DNA of 64,000 nt from JAGCJX01 sp045638645 (GCA_045638645.1 JAZUBU010000005.1:62001-126000); one strand, 5' to 3'; positions 32,075 to 41,384 are shown, counted from the first letter of the stretch. The notes: a model not told the origin generated them from the letters alone. Numbers and translations: made by a program.

Positions 32075-33505
32075 ATGATTCAATATTCATTCAAAACCTC
32101 CGGAAAAACCCGCACAGAACACGACTTGTTGGGTTACAAAGAAGTACCGCAAGAAGCCTTGTTCGGTATCCAAACCCTCCGCGCGATTGAAAACTTCCAA
32201 ATCAGCTGCCACCGCTTGGGTGACTTTGTTGAGTTTACAAAAGCCTTCGGTATTGTAAAGAAAGGTGCTGCCTTGGCAAACCACGGCCTGGGCTTGATGT
32301 CGGATGAGGTAAAAGACGCCATCTGCCAAGCTTGCGACGAATTGATGGAAGGCAAACACACCGAACACTTCCCCATCGACATGATTCAAGGAGGAGCCGG
32401 AACCAGCTGCAACATGAATGCCAACGAAGTGATCGCCAACCGCGCATTGGAAATCATGGGCAAAGAACACGGAGCGTATGAATTTGTTCACCCGAACGAC
32501 CACGTGAACATGGCTCAATCCACCAACGACGCTTATCCGGTAGCCATGCACTTGGGCTTGTACATGATGCACTTCCAAATCCGTGCTGCATTGGATCGTT
32601 TGATTGCTGCTTTCGAAGCAAAAGGCAAAGAATTCGCTGACATCATCAAGATGGGCCGCACCCAATTGCAAGATGCCGTTCCGATGACTTTGGGACAATC
32701 GTTCGATGCATTTGCAACCGCTTTGAAGAGCGAAGCCAAAAAACTGGACCGCGCTTCTCACGAATTCCTGACCATCAACATGGGTGCTACCGCCATCGGT
32801 ACCGGTATTACCGCAGAACCTGGCTATGCTGAATCTTGCACCCAATTCATCAAAGAAATCAGTGACTGGGACATCACCTTGGCTGAAGACTTGGTTGAAG
32901 CTACCAACGACACTTCTTGCATGGTAGGTTACTCGGCTGCCTTGAAGAGCCTCGCAATCCGCGTATCCAAAATCTGCAACGACTTGCGCTTGATGTCTTC
33001 TGGTCCCCGCACCGGTTTGCAAGAAATCAACTTGCCTCCGAAACAACCCGGTTCTTCCATCATGCCTGGTAAAGTAAACCCGGTCATTCCGGAAGTCATG
33101 AACCAAATCTGCTTCAAAGTATTTGGTAACGACACCACCATTGCTTTCGCTTCCGAAGCTGCGCAATTGGAATTGAACGTTATGGAACCCGTGCTGATCG
33201 AATCCTTGGTAGAATCTATCCAATGGTTGACCGCAGGTTTCGACACCTTGCGTGTAGAATGCATCGAAGGCATCACCGCCAATGCACAACACTGCCGCCA
33301 CATGGTGGAACACAGCATCGGTATCGTGACCGCTTTGAAACCCTACATCGGTTATGCCAACAGCACCGAGGTAGCAAAAGAAGCATTGGAAACAGGAGGA
33401 AGCGTTTACCAATTGGTTCTGGACAAAGGTCTCTTGTCAAAAGAACAATTGGACAAGATCATGGATCCCAAAAACATGATCAAACCCACCAAGATTGAAT
33501 TCTAA
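32075..33505 (+). CDS. aspA: aspartate ammonia-lyase
   Basis: A 476-residue enzyme of the fumarase/aspartase superfamily, converting L-aspartate to fumarate and ammonia. Seen: the superfamily signature GSSIMPGKVNPVIPEV (about 327-342), QGGAGTSCNMNANEVIANRA, and HPNDHVNMAQSTNDAYP. The residues at GGAGTS and the C-terminal length favour aspartase over fumarase. The fumarate made can feed fumarate respiration; an sdhC gene lies 20 kb away. Codon use is of the highly expressed type, with TTG as main leucine codon. Own promoter at 32016-32023. Confidence 0.94.
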   Translation: MIQYSFKTSGKTRTEHDLLGYKEVPQEALFGIQTLRAIENFQISCHRLGDFVEFTKAFGIVKKGAALANHGLGLMSDEVKDAICQACDELMEGKHTEHFPIDMIQGGAGTSCNMNANEVIANRALEIMGKEHGAYEFVHPNDHVNMAQSTNDAYPVAMHLGLYMMHFQIRAALDRLIAAFEAKGKEFADIIKMGRTQLQDAVPMTLGQSFDAFATALKSEAKKLDRASHEFLTINMGATAIGTGITAEPGYAESCTQFIKEISDWDITLAEDLVEATNDTSCMVGYSAALKSLAIRVSKICNDLRLMSSGPRTGLQEINLPPKQPGSSIMPGKVNPVIPEVMNQICFKVFGNDTTIAFASEAAQLELNVMEPVLIESLVESIQWLTAGFDTLRVECIEGITANAQHCRHMVEHSIGIVTALKPYIGYANSTEVAKEALETGGSVYQLVLDKGLLSKEQLDKIMDPKNMIKPTKIEF

Positions 33506-33531
33506 TCACCAATTTATAAACTAAGGAATAC

Positions 33532-33577
33532 AAGGCTATTTTCGGATCCACCTTCAGAGGTGACCGGAAATAGCCTT
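33532..33577 (+). promoter_or_regulatory. large hairpin between aspA and the ABC-F gene (attenuator or terminator)
   Basis: AAGGCTATTTTCGG (33532-33545) pairs with CCGGAAATAGCCTT (33564-33577) with one G-U pair. An inner CACCT/AGGTG stem closes on a TCAG loop. The hairpin ends 12 bases before the ABC-F ATG. No T tract follows directly, so it is not a textbook terminator. Confidence 0.65.
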
Positions 33578-33589
33578 CCTAATCAAAAT

Positions 33590-35482
33590 ATGGCCAGTTA
33601 TTTAGAGGTCAACCACCTTTCCAAATCCTACGGACCCCGCATCCTGTTTGAGAACCTCTCCTTCCACATCAACGAAGGGGACAAAATCGCATTGATCGCC
33701 CCCAACGGTACCGGCAAAACTTCCTTGCTGAAAATTCTTGCGGGGATCGACTCCTCCGATGGAGACGGCTCGGTCCGCTTCCTGCGCGACATCACGGTCG
33801 CCTTCTTGGAACAGGACCAGATCTACCCTCCCCATCAGACGGTGTATGACGTTGTGTTCGAAGGATGTGGTGAAAAAGCTGGCATCCTCCGCGAATACGA
33901 AGAAGCCCTCGCTTCTGAGGATACGCAACGCATCGAAAAGGCGATGACCGCCATGGACCGGGCTGATGCCTGGAATTACGAACACGAAATCCGGGAGATT
34001 CTCTCGATCCTGAAAATCCGGAACCTGGAGCAACCCGCCCACACCTTGAGTGGAGGAGAACGCAAACGCGTGGCCATTGCCGCCATGCTCATCCGCAAAG
34101 CCGACTTCCTGGTGATGGACGAACCGACCAACCACCTGGACTTGGAAAGCATTGAATTTCTGGAAGATTACCTGTCACGGTCACGCTGTACCTTGCTAAT
34201 GGTCACCCACGACCGTTATTTCCTGGACCGGATCTGCAACCAGATTCTGGAAATGGCAGACGGCACCTTGTACCGCTACCCCGGCAACTACTCCTACTTC
34301 CTGGAGAAACGGGAAGAGCGGATCCAGAACTTCAAGACCGAGACCGACAAGGCGCGCAACCTGCTGCGCACCGAACTGGACTGGATGCGCCGCATGCCCT
34401 GCGCACGAGGCACCAAAGCCAAATACCGCATCGACGCCTTTTACGACCTGCAGGAACGGGCCTCCCAACGCATCCAGGAACAAAACCTGGAAATCCAGGC
34501 CGGCATGTCCCGACTGGGCAAGAAAATCATCCATTGCCGGCACCTGCACTACCGTTGGGAAGATTTTGTGGGTGTGGAAGACTTTACCTACAACTTCGCC
34601 CCGGGAGAAAAAGTGGGACTGGTCGGCAAAAATGGGGTTGGTAAGAGTACCTTCCTCAACCTGCTGGTCGGCAACCTGGAGGCCACGTCCGGAGAAATCG
34701 AACGGGGAACCACCCTCAACATCGGCTATTACCGGCAAGAGGGCATTTCGTTCAATCCGGAACAAACCGTCATCGACATCGTTCGGGACATCGCCGAGAC
34801 CGTCACCCTCTCAGACGGCAAGACCGTCACGGCATCTTCCTTCCTGAACCGATTCCTTTTCCCTCCTTCGTCCCACTACACCAAAGTTGAGAAACTCAGC
34901 GGAGGGGAGAAACGACGCCTCTACCTGCTCACCATTCTGATGAGAAGTCCCAACTTCCTCATCCTTGACGAGCCAACCAACGACCTGGACATCATGACCC
35001 TCAACGTACTGGAAGAATACCTCAAAGATTTTCCGGGTTCCCTGCTCGTTGTCTCCCACGACCGTTTCTTCCTGGACAAACTGGCCGACCACCTGTTTAT
35101 TTTTGAAGGCAACGGCCGCATCAAAGACTTTGTCGGCACCTACTCCGGCTACCGCCAATACGTATTGGACCGCCAGGCCGAACAACGCAATGCCGAACGC
35201 ATCGCCGCAGAAAAAAAAGCAAAGAATGCGAAGGTATCCGCCCCGGATACCGCTTCCCAACAGCCTCCCAAAAAGAAAAAACTCTCGTACAAGGAACAGA
35301 AAGAACTGGAACAACTGGAGAAAGACCTGGCCGACCTGGAACAGGAAAAAACCGACTTGGAAACCCGACTGTCCAACGGAACACTATCCGGTGACGATCT
35401 GAACCGCGCATCGGTTCGCATCGGAGAAATCCTCAACTTGTTGGATGAGAAAGAACTCCGCTGGCTGGAACTGAACGACTGA
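33590..35482 (+). CDS. ABC-F family ATPase, Uup-like
   Basis: A 630-residue soluble protein with two ABC cassettes and no membrane segment. First cassette: APNGTGKTSL, LSGGERKRVAIAA, LVMDEPTNHLDLE. Second: GKNGVGKSTFL, LSGGEKRRLYLL, LILDEPTNDLDIM. The linker between them is the P-site tRNA interaction motif region. The C-terminus is a Lys/Glu-rich coiled coil (KKKLSYKEQKELEQLEKDLADLEQ), as in Uup. ABC-F proteins act on ribosomes, resolving stalls or giving antibiotic protection. The GTG at 33560 in frame lies inside the leader hairpin, so the ATG at 33590 is used. Convergent with the nucleoside kinase, 8 bases apart. Confidence 0.93.
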   Translation: MASYLEVNHLSKSYGPRILFENLSFHINEGDKIALIAPNGTGKTSLLKILAGIDSSDGDGSVRFLRDITVAFLEQDQIYPPHQTVYDVVFEGCGEKAGILREYEEALASEDTQRIEKAMTAMDRADAWNYEHEIREILSILKIRNLEQPAHTLSGGERKRVAIAAMLIRKADFLVMDEPTNHLDLESIEFLEDYLSRSRCTLLMVTHDRYFLDRICNQILEMADGTLYRYPGNYSYFLEKREERIQNFKTETDKARNLLRTELDWMRRMPCARGTKAKYRIDAFYDLQERASQRIQEQNLEIQAGMSRLGKKIIHCRHLHYRWEDFVGVEDFTYNFAPGEKVGLVGKNGVGKSTFLNLLVGNLEATSGEIERGTTLNIGYYRQEGISFNPEQTVIDIVRDIAETVTLSDGKTVTASSFLNRFLFPPSSHYTKVEKLSGGEKRRLYLLTILMRSPNFLILDEPTNDLDIMTLNVLEEYLKDFPGSLLVVSHDRFFLDKLADHLFIFEGNGRIKDFVGTYSGYRQYVLDRQAEQRNAERIAAEKKAKNAKVSAPDTASQQPPKKKKLSYKEQKELEQLEKDLADLEQEKTDLETRLSNGTLSGDDLNRASVRIGEILNLLDEKELRWLELND

Positions 35483-35490
35483 CAGAATCC

Positions 35491-37068
35491 CTAGTACTCA
35501 AAGGAACTGCCCCCGATGAACTCCCGCAAGAGAGAGGTAGGAGGAATGCTGGCGATTTCTGCCGGAGTCAATGGAAGAATCAACGACAGGAATTTCCGCA
35601 AACGTACACATTCCGCAAAGGCCGGTGAGGTGGCAGGTATGCGCGAAAGCAAGGGCTCTGCATAATACCGCAACAAGGGCAATTCAAAAATCAACGATGA
35701 GTTGAAGAAGACATCTGCATTCTCCTGGTACGGGAAGATATTCTTCTCCTCTCCCCGACGCACACTCGGCCATCGGAGAATGGTCTCCGCGGGAACAACG
35801 CCGCGAGTGGCATCATCGCGGACCATCCTTCGCAACATCCGGTTATCGGATGTCGAAATCAAATTGTTCTCATCCAAAGACAAAGGTGTCAGCGCAGAAA
35901 CATACACCCGGAAAATCCGGTCCGGATCCACTTCTTGCAAGAGATTCGGATTCAAGGCATGAATACCCTCCATGATCAGGACATCGCCCGCAGCCAACTG
36001 GATCCGGTGTCCTTTGAAGGTGCGACGTCCTTTTTTGAAATCAAACGTCGGCAGCTCCACTTCCTCTCCTGCAAACAACTGATTCAACTGCTGGTTCAAG
36101 AACGGCAGATCCAGGGCATACAACGACTCAAAATCGTACTCACCTTGCTCATCCAAAGGGGTCTGCTCCCGATCCACAAAATAATCATCCATGGCAATCA
36201 CCACCGGATTCAAGCCCCTTACCCGGCATTGCAACGCAATGCGCTTGGAACTTGTGGTCTTGCCACTGCTGGAAGGACCCGAAATCAAAATCAGCTTGAT
36301 ACGGTCCCGCCGGGCCACAATCTGATCAACAATAGAGGCGTACTTGCGTTCGTGCAAAGTTTCCATCATCTGAATCAGCTCCTTTGCCTTGCCCTGACGG
36401 ATGATTTCATTGACTTGAGCAATGCTGTCTGCCCCCAAAATCGAATACCACTCGGCACTTTCCGCAAAAGCCTCCGCCAACTTGTCCTGGTACACCTCCT
36501 GCACCGGACAGTCCGGCGTTGCATAATTGGGGGACTGCAAACAGAAGCCTCGGCTAAAAGGAATCAGCTCAAAATAATACACCGCTCCGGTTGAGTACAA
36601 CAACGGACCATAAAACGTATCCGGATAGTCTTCAAGGTAATACATGGATACAAAATGCCGGTCAAGATTCTCCACCAACGCAGCTTTCTGATATTTCCCT
36701 TGCTGACGGAACAACGCAGAAGCCTCTTGAGCAGGCATCTTGGTCTTACGGATCAACACATCCTCCGCAATGATCTCGCGCATCCGGGTTTCCAATGTAA
36801 CGAACTGCTCCGGCTCCAGGATAAAAGGCGTCCGGGAGCGAGAGTCCTCGCGCAACTCACCATAGATGCCATTGGGCAGGTTGTATTCCAAGACCAGCTG
36901 CAGTTGCGGGAACACATCCGCCACCGCCTTCTGCAACAAGAAAGAAAGGGTACGGCAATAGGTTCTGCGACCGTCAGGATGTCCCATGTCCACGAAGCGG
37001 AAAGAGCATGACTGGTATAACCGGTGGCCCAATTCTTTCAGCTGGTTGTCCACCAGAGCAGCCACCAC
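35491..37068 (-). CDS. uridine kinase-like nucleoside kinase, N-terminus cut off by an in-frame TAG
   Basis: 525 residues from a GTG at 37068. The C-terminal half is a P-loop kinase related to uridine kinase/phosphoribulokinase: LISGPSSSGKTTSSKR (P-loop, about 267-282), AMDDYFVDREQTP, and GIHALNPNL. The N-terminal half is the threonyl-tRNA-synthetase-like (TGS/HxxxH) part seen in Bacteroidales nucleoside kinases. The frame upstream, from the ATG at 37182, encodes the expected first 36 residues, ending at a TAG (37072-37074) directly before PVVAALVDNQ. So the gene is either broken or restarted at the GTG. It lies 12 bases after uvrA. Confidence 0.82.
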   Translation of the reverse strand: MVAALVDNQLKELGHRLYQSCSFRFVDMGHPDGRRTYCRTLSFLLQKAVADVFPQLQLVLEYNLPNGIYGELREDSRSRTPFILEPEQFVTLETRMREIIAEDVLIRKTKMPAQEASALFRQQGKYQKAALVENLDRHFVSMYYLEDYPDTFYGPLLYSTGAVYYFELIPFSRGFCLQSPNYATPDCPVQEVYQDKLAEAFAESAEWYSILGADSIAQVNEIIRQGKAKELIQMMETLHERKYASIVDQIVARRDRIKLILISGPSSSGKTTSSKRIALQCRVRGLNPVVIAMDDYFVDREQTPLDEQGEYDFESLYALDLPFLNQQLNQLFAGEEVELPTFDFKKGRRTFKGHRIQLAAGDVLIMEGIHALNPNLLQEVDPDRIFRVYVSALTPLSLDENNLISTSDNRMLRRMVRDDATRGVVPAETILRWPSVRRGEEKNIFPYQENADVFFNSSLIFELPLLRYYAEPLLSRIPATSPAFAECVRLRKFLSLILPLTPAEIASIPPTSLLREFIGGSSFEY

Positions 37069-37071
37069 CGG

Positions 37072-37182
37072 CTAGCGCATCTGAGGACTGATCCGATGCA
37101 TGAGTTCAATCAAAGAAGTCCCTGGCTGACATTCGTAGGTCATACCGGTGTTCTCGCAATACACAGCAAAGCTTTCTTTCAT
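37072..37182 (-). pseudogene. severed N-terminal segment of the nucleoside kinase
   Basis: ATG at 37182 followed by 36 codons reading MKESFAVYCENTGMTYECQP, then GTSLIELMHRISPQMR, then TAG. Same frame as the downstream kinase. It has the look of a small TGS-like (ubiquitin-fold) domain. One base change in the TAG, for example to TAC or TAT, would restore a continuous gene. Confidence 0.78.
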
Positions 37183-37194
37183 GGTCGTTGTTCG

Positions 37195-39990
37195 TTAAGA
37201 TGCTTCAACTAATTTCTCTTTCAAATATTGGCCCGTTACGGAATCCGGATGGTAAGCGACCGCCTCCGGTGTTCCCTGCGCCAGAATGCGACCTCCGCTA
37301 CGGCCTCCTCCAGGCCCCATATCAATCAAATAATCCACGGTCTTGAGCACATCCAGGTTGTGTTCAATGATGACAACGGTATTGCCCTGTTCCACAATCC
37401 GGTCCAGAACCCTCAACAAAACAGCAATGTCCCGGGTATGCAATCCCGTCGTCGGTTCATCCAACAAGAACAACGACTTGCCCGTGCTGCGCTTGGAAAG
37501 TTCTGCAGCCAGTTTCACCCGTTGGTTTTCTCCACCACTCAAGGTCAGGGAGGACTGTCCCAACCGGACATAGCCCAAACCCACATCTTCCAGGGTCTGC
37601 AAGCGTTGCACAATGGACGGAACGGCCGCAAAAAAGGTCACTGCTTCCGAAATGGTCATTTCCAGCACATCACTGATGGTCTTTCCCTTATAGCGCACCG
37701 CCAGGGTATCCCGTTTGTAACGTTTCCCGTTGCAGGTCTTGCAGGTCACATGCACCGAAGGCAGGAAGTTCATCTCAATCACCTCTTCTCCAGCCCCTTT
37801 ACAAGCCTCGCAACGTCCTCCCTTCACATTGAAAGAGAAACGGTTGGCCTTGAAGCCCCGGACCTTTGCATCGGGGGTTTCCTCAAAGAGCTTCCGGATA
37901 TCGGTAAAGACATTGGTATAGGTCGCCGGGTTGCTGCGCGGAGAACGGCCGATGGGCGACTGGTCAATCTGAACCAACTTGTCGATCGCCTCGATGTTGA
38001 CCAACTCCCGGTAGGGCAACGGCGTATATTTCGAACGGTAAAAATGATTGCTCAAAATCGGCATCAGGGTCTCGTTGATCAGACTGGACTTTCCACTGCC
38101 ACTCACCCCACTGATTCCAATCATACAACCCAAAGGCAGACGCAGGTCCACATTCCGCAGGTTGTTACCACAGGCACCCAGCAATTCCAACCACTGGCCA
38201 TTACCGGGTCTGCGTATCTTCGGTACAGGAATCTTCGCCAGCTTGGCCAAAAATTCCGGTGTGGGTTTGCCATTGAACAGCACTTCTCCCCCATGCACAC
38301 CCGCTCCCGGACCCAAGTCCACCAGCCAGTCGGCACTCATCATCATCTCCTCGTCGTGTTCCACGACCATGACGGTATTGCCCTCATCCCGCAACTGCTG
38401 CAAGGAATGAATGAGCTTGCGGTTATCCGACTGGTGCAAGCCGATACTGGGTTCATCCAGGATATAGAGCACATTCACCAGCTTGGAACCGATCTGTGTA
38501 GCTAGACGGATGCGTTGACTCTCGCCCCCACTCAACGAACGGGTCGAGCGGCTCAGCGAAAGATAACCCAGGCCCACATCGATCAGGAAACCGATGCGGT
38601 CGTTCAACTCTTTCAGAATGTCTCCGGCAATCCTCCTTTGCCGCTCGTTCAAACGGGCCGGCAAGGCTTTTACCCATTTTTGAAGTTCAATGATGTCCAA
38701 ATCCGAGACTTCGGCAATGTTCATCCCGTCCACCTTGAAATACAAGGATTCCTTGGACAAACGGCTTCCATGACACTCCGGACAAACTTGTTCTTCCACA
38801 AACTGGATCTTCTTCTCCGAAAGCTCATCGCTGTCCCCTTCGGCTTGCTCCAGCCGGGTAGCCAACCCCTTGAACGTAACCATGTCCATTACCCCACTCA
38901 TGGATTCAACCCGGAAGAGTTCTTCCGAACCGTAGAACAGAAGGTTCATCACCTCCTCGGACAAGGAATCAATCGGGTCGTTCAACGAAAACTTGTACTT
39001 ACGGGCCACACTCTCTAACAAGCGGAAAGTCAGGTTGTCGCGACGTTCCCCAAAGGGAAGGATTCCTCCTTCCGCAATGGACAAAGACGGATCCGGGATG
39101 ATTTTTCCCCGATCCACACTGGACACCACTCCGAGCCCTTTACAGTGCGGGCAGGCTCCCTGCGGTGAATTGAACGAAAACGTATGCGGAGCCGGCTCGG
39201 GCAGCGAAATGCCACTCTCCGGGCAGATGAAATACTTGCTGAAATGCTGCAGCTGCTGTTGATCGGGCTCCCAGAGGGCCAACGACCCCTTGCCATAGCC
39301 CAAAGCCGAACGGACGGCCGTACGGATCCGGTTCTCATCCTCCCTGCGAGGCACCAACTTGTCGATGACCAGCTCAATAAAGTGGGTCTTGTAACGGTCC
39401 ACGCCGGCCGAGAGTTCCTCCAGGTAGCGGAGTTCCCCATCCAGACGCACTTGTGAGAAACCCTTCTTGATGAACGAAGCGAACAATTCCCGGTAATGCC
39501 CTTTGCGGCCCACCACCAACGGAGCAAGCACAATGCATTTGCGACCTTCGTAGCGATCCAAAATCAGTTGCTGAATCTGCTGATCCGTGTACCGCTCCAT
39601 CTTCTTCCCCGTCACTGGAGAATAGGCCTCCGCTGCCCGGGCATACAACAGACGCAGAAAGTCAGAAATCTCCGTGATGGTACCCACCGTGGAACGCGGG
39701 TTCCGGTTGGTACTCTTCTGCTCGATGGCGATGGTCGGACTCAAGCCACTGATGCGCTCAATCTTTGGCCGCTCCAACACGCCAATGAACTGCTTGGCAT
39801 AAGCAGACAACGTGTCCACATACCGGCGTTGGGCCTCCGCAAAAATCGTATCAAAGGCCAACGAAGACTTTCCGCTACCACTCAACCCCGTCACCACGAC
39901 AAGGCGGTTGCGCGGAATACGCAAGCTGATGTCCTTCAGATTGTGGACACTAGCCCGGACGATCTCGATGTATGCGTTTTCGTCGTGCAT
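37195..39990 (-). CDS. uvrA: excinuclease ABC subunit A
   Basis: A 931-residue damage-recognition ATPase of nucleotide excision repair. Two ABC modules: GLSGSGKSSLAFDT near the N-terminus and GVSGSGKSSLINETL near 640, with signature loops LSGGESQRIRLATQIG and LSGGENQRVKLAAEL. Zinc modules CPHCKGLG and CEACKGAGEEVIEMNFLPSV followed by CKTCNGKRY are present, as is CPECHGSRL. The ATG at 39990 is used; a TTG at 39996 is in frame. It sits between the hydrolase gene (10 bases upstream) and the nucleoside kinase. Confidence 0.98.
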   Translation of the reverse strand: MHDENAYIEIVRASVHNLKDISLRIPRNRLVVVTGLSGSGKSSLAFDTIFAEAQRRYVDTLSAYAKQFIGVLERPKIERISGLSPTIAIEQKSTNRNPRSTVGTITEISDFLRLLYARAAEAYSPVTGKKMERYTDQQIQQLILDRYEGRKCIVLAPLVVGRKGHYRELFASFIKKGFSQVRLDGELRYLEELSAGVDRYKTHFIELVIDKLVPRREDENRIRTAVRSALGYGKGSLALWEPDQQQLQHFSKYFICPESGISLPEPAPHTFSFNSPQGACPHCKGLGVVSSVDRGKIIPDPSLSIAEGGILPFGERRDNLTFRLLESVARKYKFSLNDPIDSLSEEVMNLLFYGSEELFRVESMSGVMDMVTFKGLATRLEQAEGDSDELSEKKIQFVEEQVCPECHGSRLSKESLYFKVDGMNIAEVSDLDIIELQKWVKALPARLNERQRRIAGDILKELNDRIGFLIDVGLGYLSLSRSTRSLSGGESQRIRLATQIGSKLVNVLYILDEPSIGLHQSDNRKLIHSLQQLRDEGNTVMVVEHDEEMMMSADWLVDLGPGAGVHGGEVLFNGKPTPEFLAKLAKIPVPKIRRPGNGQWLELLGACGNNLRNVDLRLPLGCMIGISGVSGSGKSSLINETLMPILSNHFYRSKYTPLPYRELVNIEAIDKLVQIDQSPIGRSPRSNPATYTNVFTDIRKLFEETPDAKVRGFKANRFSFNVKGGRCEACKGAGEEVIEMNFLPSVHVTCKTCNGKRYKRDTLAVRYKGKTISDVLEMTISEAVTFFAAVPSIVQRLQTLEDVGLGYVRLGQSSLTLSGGENQRVKLAAELSKRSTGKSLFLLDEPTTGLHTRDIAVLLRVLDRIVEQGNTVVIIEHNLDVLKTVDYLIDMGPGGGRSGGRILAQGTPEAVAYHPDSVTGQYLKEKLVEAS

Positions 39991-40000
39991 GGTCAAGCGA

Positions 40001-40666
40001 TTATTGCTGCCAGATTTGGGGTTTTGAATCCGTCAGGAAAGGATTGGTGGACAATTCGGCCGCGATGGTGGTCGAAGGACCGTGTCCGGGATAGACCGTC
40101 GTATCCGGAGGCAGCACCAGCACCTTGGTCCGAAGACTTTCCATCAGCTCGTCAAAATCTCCTCCCGGCAAATCCGTACGACCGATGCTGCCGGCGAACA
40201 ACGAGTCTCCCACCAGCACAAACTGGCCTTCCTCGCTGTACAGCACGATGCCCCCACGGGAGTGGCCGGGTGTGTGACGAACTTCCAACGAAGTATTTCC
40301 GAATGTCAGACGGTCACCATCTTCCAACGAATGGACCTCCTCACTCGGTTGAGGAATCTCATAGCCAAAATAATTGCCGTACGTAGCCGTACGGGCCAAC
40401 TGGGGAATATCGTTGCGGTTCATCCAGGTTTCAAGGTTCCACTGGCCACTCACAAACACATTGCCCATCACATGGTCAAAATGTCCATGCGTATTGACCA
40501 ACTTCACCGGATTCAAACCGTTTTCCTGAACAAACTTTACCAACCGGTTCTTTTCGCTCTCCGAGAAACAACCCGGATCGACGATGATGCATTCCTTCGT
40601 CTCGTCCCACAACAGATAACAACAGGTACGAAGGTCATTGAAATAAAAAGTCTTAATCTGTATCAT
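40001..40666 (-). CDS. metallo-beta-lactamase-fold hydrolase, glyoxalase II-like
   Basis: A 221-residue protein. Metal-binding motif NTHGHFDHVMGN (HxHxDH), then RHTPGHSRGGIVLY, LVGDSLFAGSIGRTDLPGGD and VYPGHGPSTTI, the usual pattern of short glyoxalase-II-like MBL hydrolases. They hydrolyse thioesters or related substrates; the substrate is not fixed. The ATG at 40666 (MIQIKTFYFN) gives the family start. The longer frame from 40789 runs through the divergent promoter region. It is first gene before uvrA. Confidence 0.9.
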   Translation of the reverse strand: MIQIKTFYFNDLRTCCYLLWDETKECIIVDPGCFSESEKNRLVKFVQENGLNPVKLVNTHGHFDHVMGNVFVSGQWNLETWMNRNDIPQLARTATYGNYFGYEIPQPSEEVHSLEDGDRLTFGNTSLEVRHTPGHSRGGIVLYSEEGQFVLVGDSLFAGSIGRTDLPGGDFDELMESLRTKVLVLPPDTTVYPGHGPSTTIAAELSTNPFLTDSKPQIWQQ

Positions 40667-40670
40667 AAGG

Positions 40671-40678
40671 CAAATATA
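40671..40678 (-). promoter_or_regulatory. promoter of MBL hydrolase-uvrA operon, -7 box TATATTTG
   Basis: TAnnTTTG on the minus strand, only 4 bases before the ATG at 40666, so the transcript would be leaderless. Confidence 0.5.
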
Positions 40679-40699
40679 CAAAGGATCGAAATAAATTTC

Positions 40700-40707
40700 T
40701 AATTTTG
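40700..40707 (+). promoter_or_regulatory. deoxynucleoside kinase promoter, -7 box TAATTTTG
   Basis: TAnnTTTG match with a leader of about 27 nucleotides before the ATG at 40740. Confidence 0.65.
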
Positions 40708-40739
40708 TCCATCTGAAAACATCGCTCAAAAATAGAATT

Positions 40740-41354
40740 ATGCACATCGCCATCGCAGGAAACATCGGCAGCGGAAAAACCACGCTCACCCGCCTTTTGG
40801 CAGCCCATTATGGCTGGGAACCCCACTACGAATCCGTGGACCACAATCCGTACCTGTCCGACTTCTACCAGGATATGAAACGCTGGTCTTTCAATACCCA
40901 AATCTACTTCCTCAACAAACGCTTTGAGGACATCGTCAAGATTCACCAGCAGGACCACCCCATCATCCAGGACCGTACCATCTACGAAGATGCCCGCATC
41001 TTTGCCCCCAACCTCCACAGCATGGGACAAATGGATGACCGGGATTTTGAAAACTACAACACGCTGTTCAACCTGATGATTTCCCTGGTCAAGAAACCGG
41101 ATCTGCTCATCTACCTGCGATCCTCGATTCCCAACCTGGTCGCACAGATTCAGAAACGGGGCCGCGAATACGAGAGCAGCATCCGCATCGACTACCTGCA
41201 AGGACTGAACGAACGGTACGAAGAATGGATTCAGACCTACGACGGAGAACTGCTCATCATCAACGCAGACGAAATCAAATTCGAAAACCGTCCAGAAGAT
41301 CTGAGTCACGTCATTGACCGTATCGACGCGCAACTCTTCGGACTGTTCCGGTAA
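40740..41354 (+). CDS. deoxynucleoside kinase (deoxyadenosine/deoxyguanosine kinase type)
   Basis: A 204-residue P-loop kinase: GNIGSGKTTL (about 7-16), QDRTIYEDARIFA with the DR(S/T) motif, YLRSSIPNLVAQIQKRGREYE with the lid arginines. It phosphorylates salvaged deoxynucleosides. The family in Bacteroidetes is annotated as deoxynucleoside kinase; which base it prefers cannot be told. Ends at a bidirectional terminator shared with the convergent PfkB kinase gene. Confidence 0.92.
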   Translation: MHIAIAGNIGSGKTTLTRLLAAHYGWEPHYESVDHNPYLSDFYQDMKRWSFNTQIYFLNKRFEDIVKIHQQDHPIIQDRTIYEDARIFAPNLHSMGQMDDRDFENYNTLFNLMISLVKKPDLLIYLRSSIPNLVAQIQKRGREYESSIRIDYLQGLNERYEEWIQTYDGELLIINADEIKFENRPEDLSHVIDRIDAQLFGLFR

Positions 41355-41358
41355 GAAA

Positions 41359-41380
41359 AAAACGGGCGTTTGCCCGTTTT
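41359..41380. terminator. bidirectional intrinsic terminator
   Basis: AAAACGGGC (41359-41367) pairs with GCCCGTTTT (41372-41380) around a 4-base loop, with an A run before and T run after. It serves both the deoxynucleoside kinase and the PfkB kinase gene. Confidence 0.88.
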
Positions 41381-41384
41381 TATT

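Noticed and set aside
37066..37182. TAG read as an amino acid (stop-codon recoding)
   Set aside because: TAG ends at least five other clear genes in the window (for example at 1809-1811, 8554-8556, 11744-11746 and 15357-15359), and no suppressor tRNA is seen.
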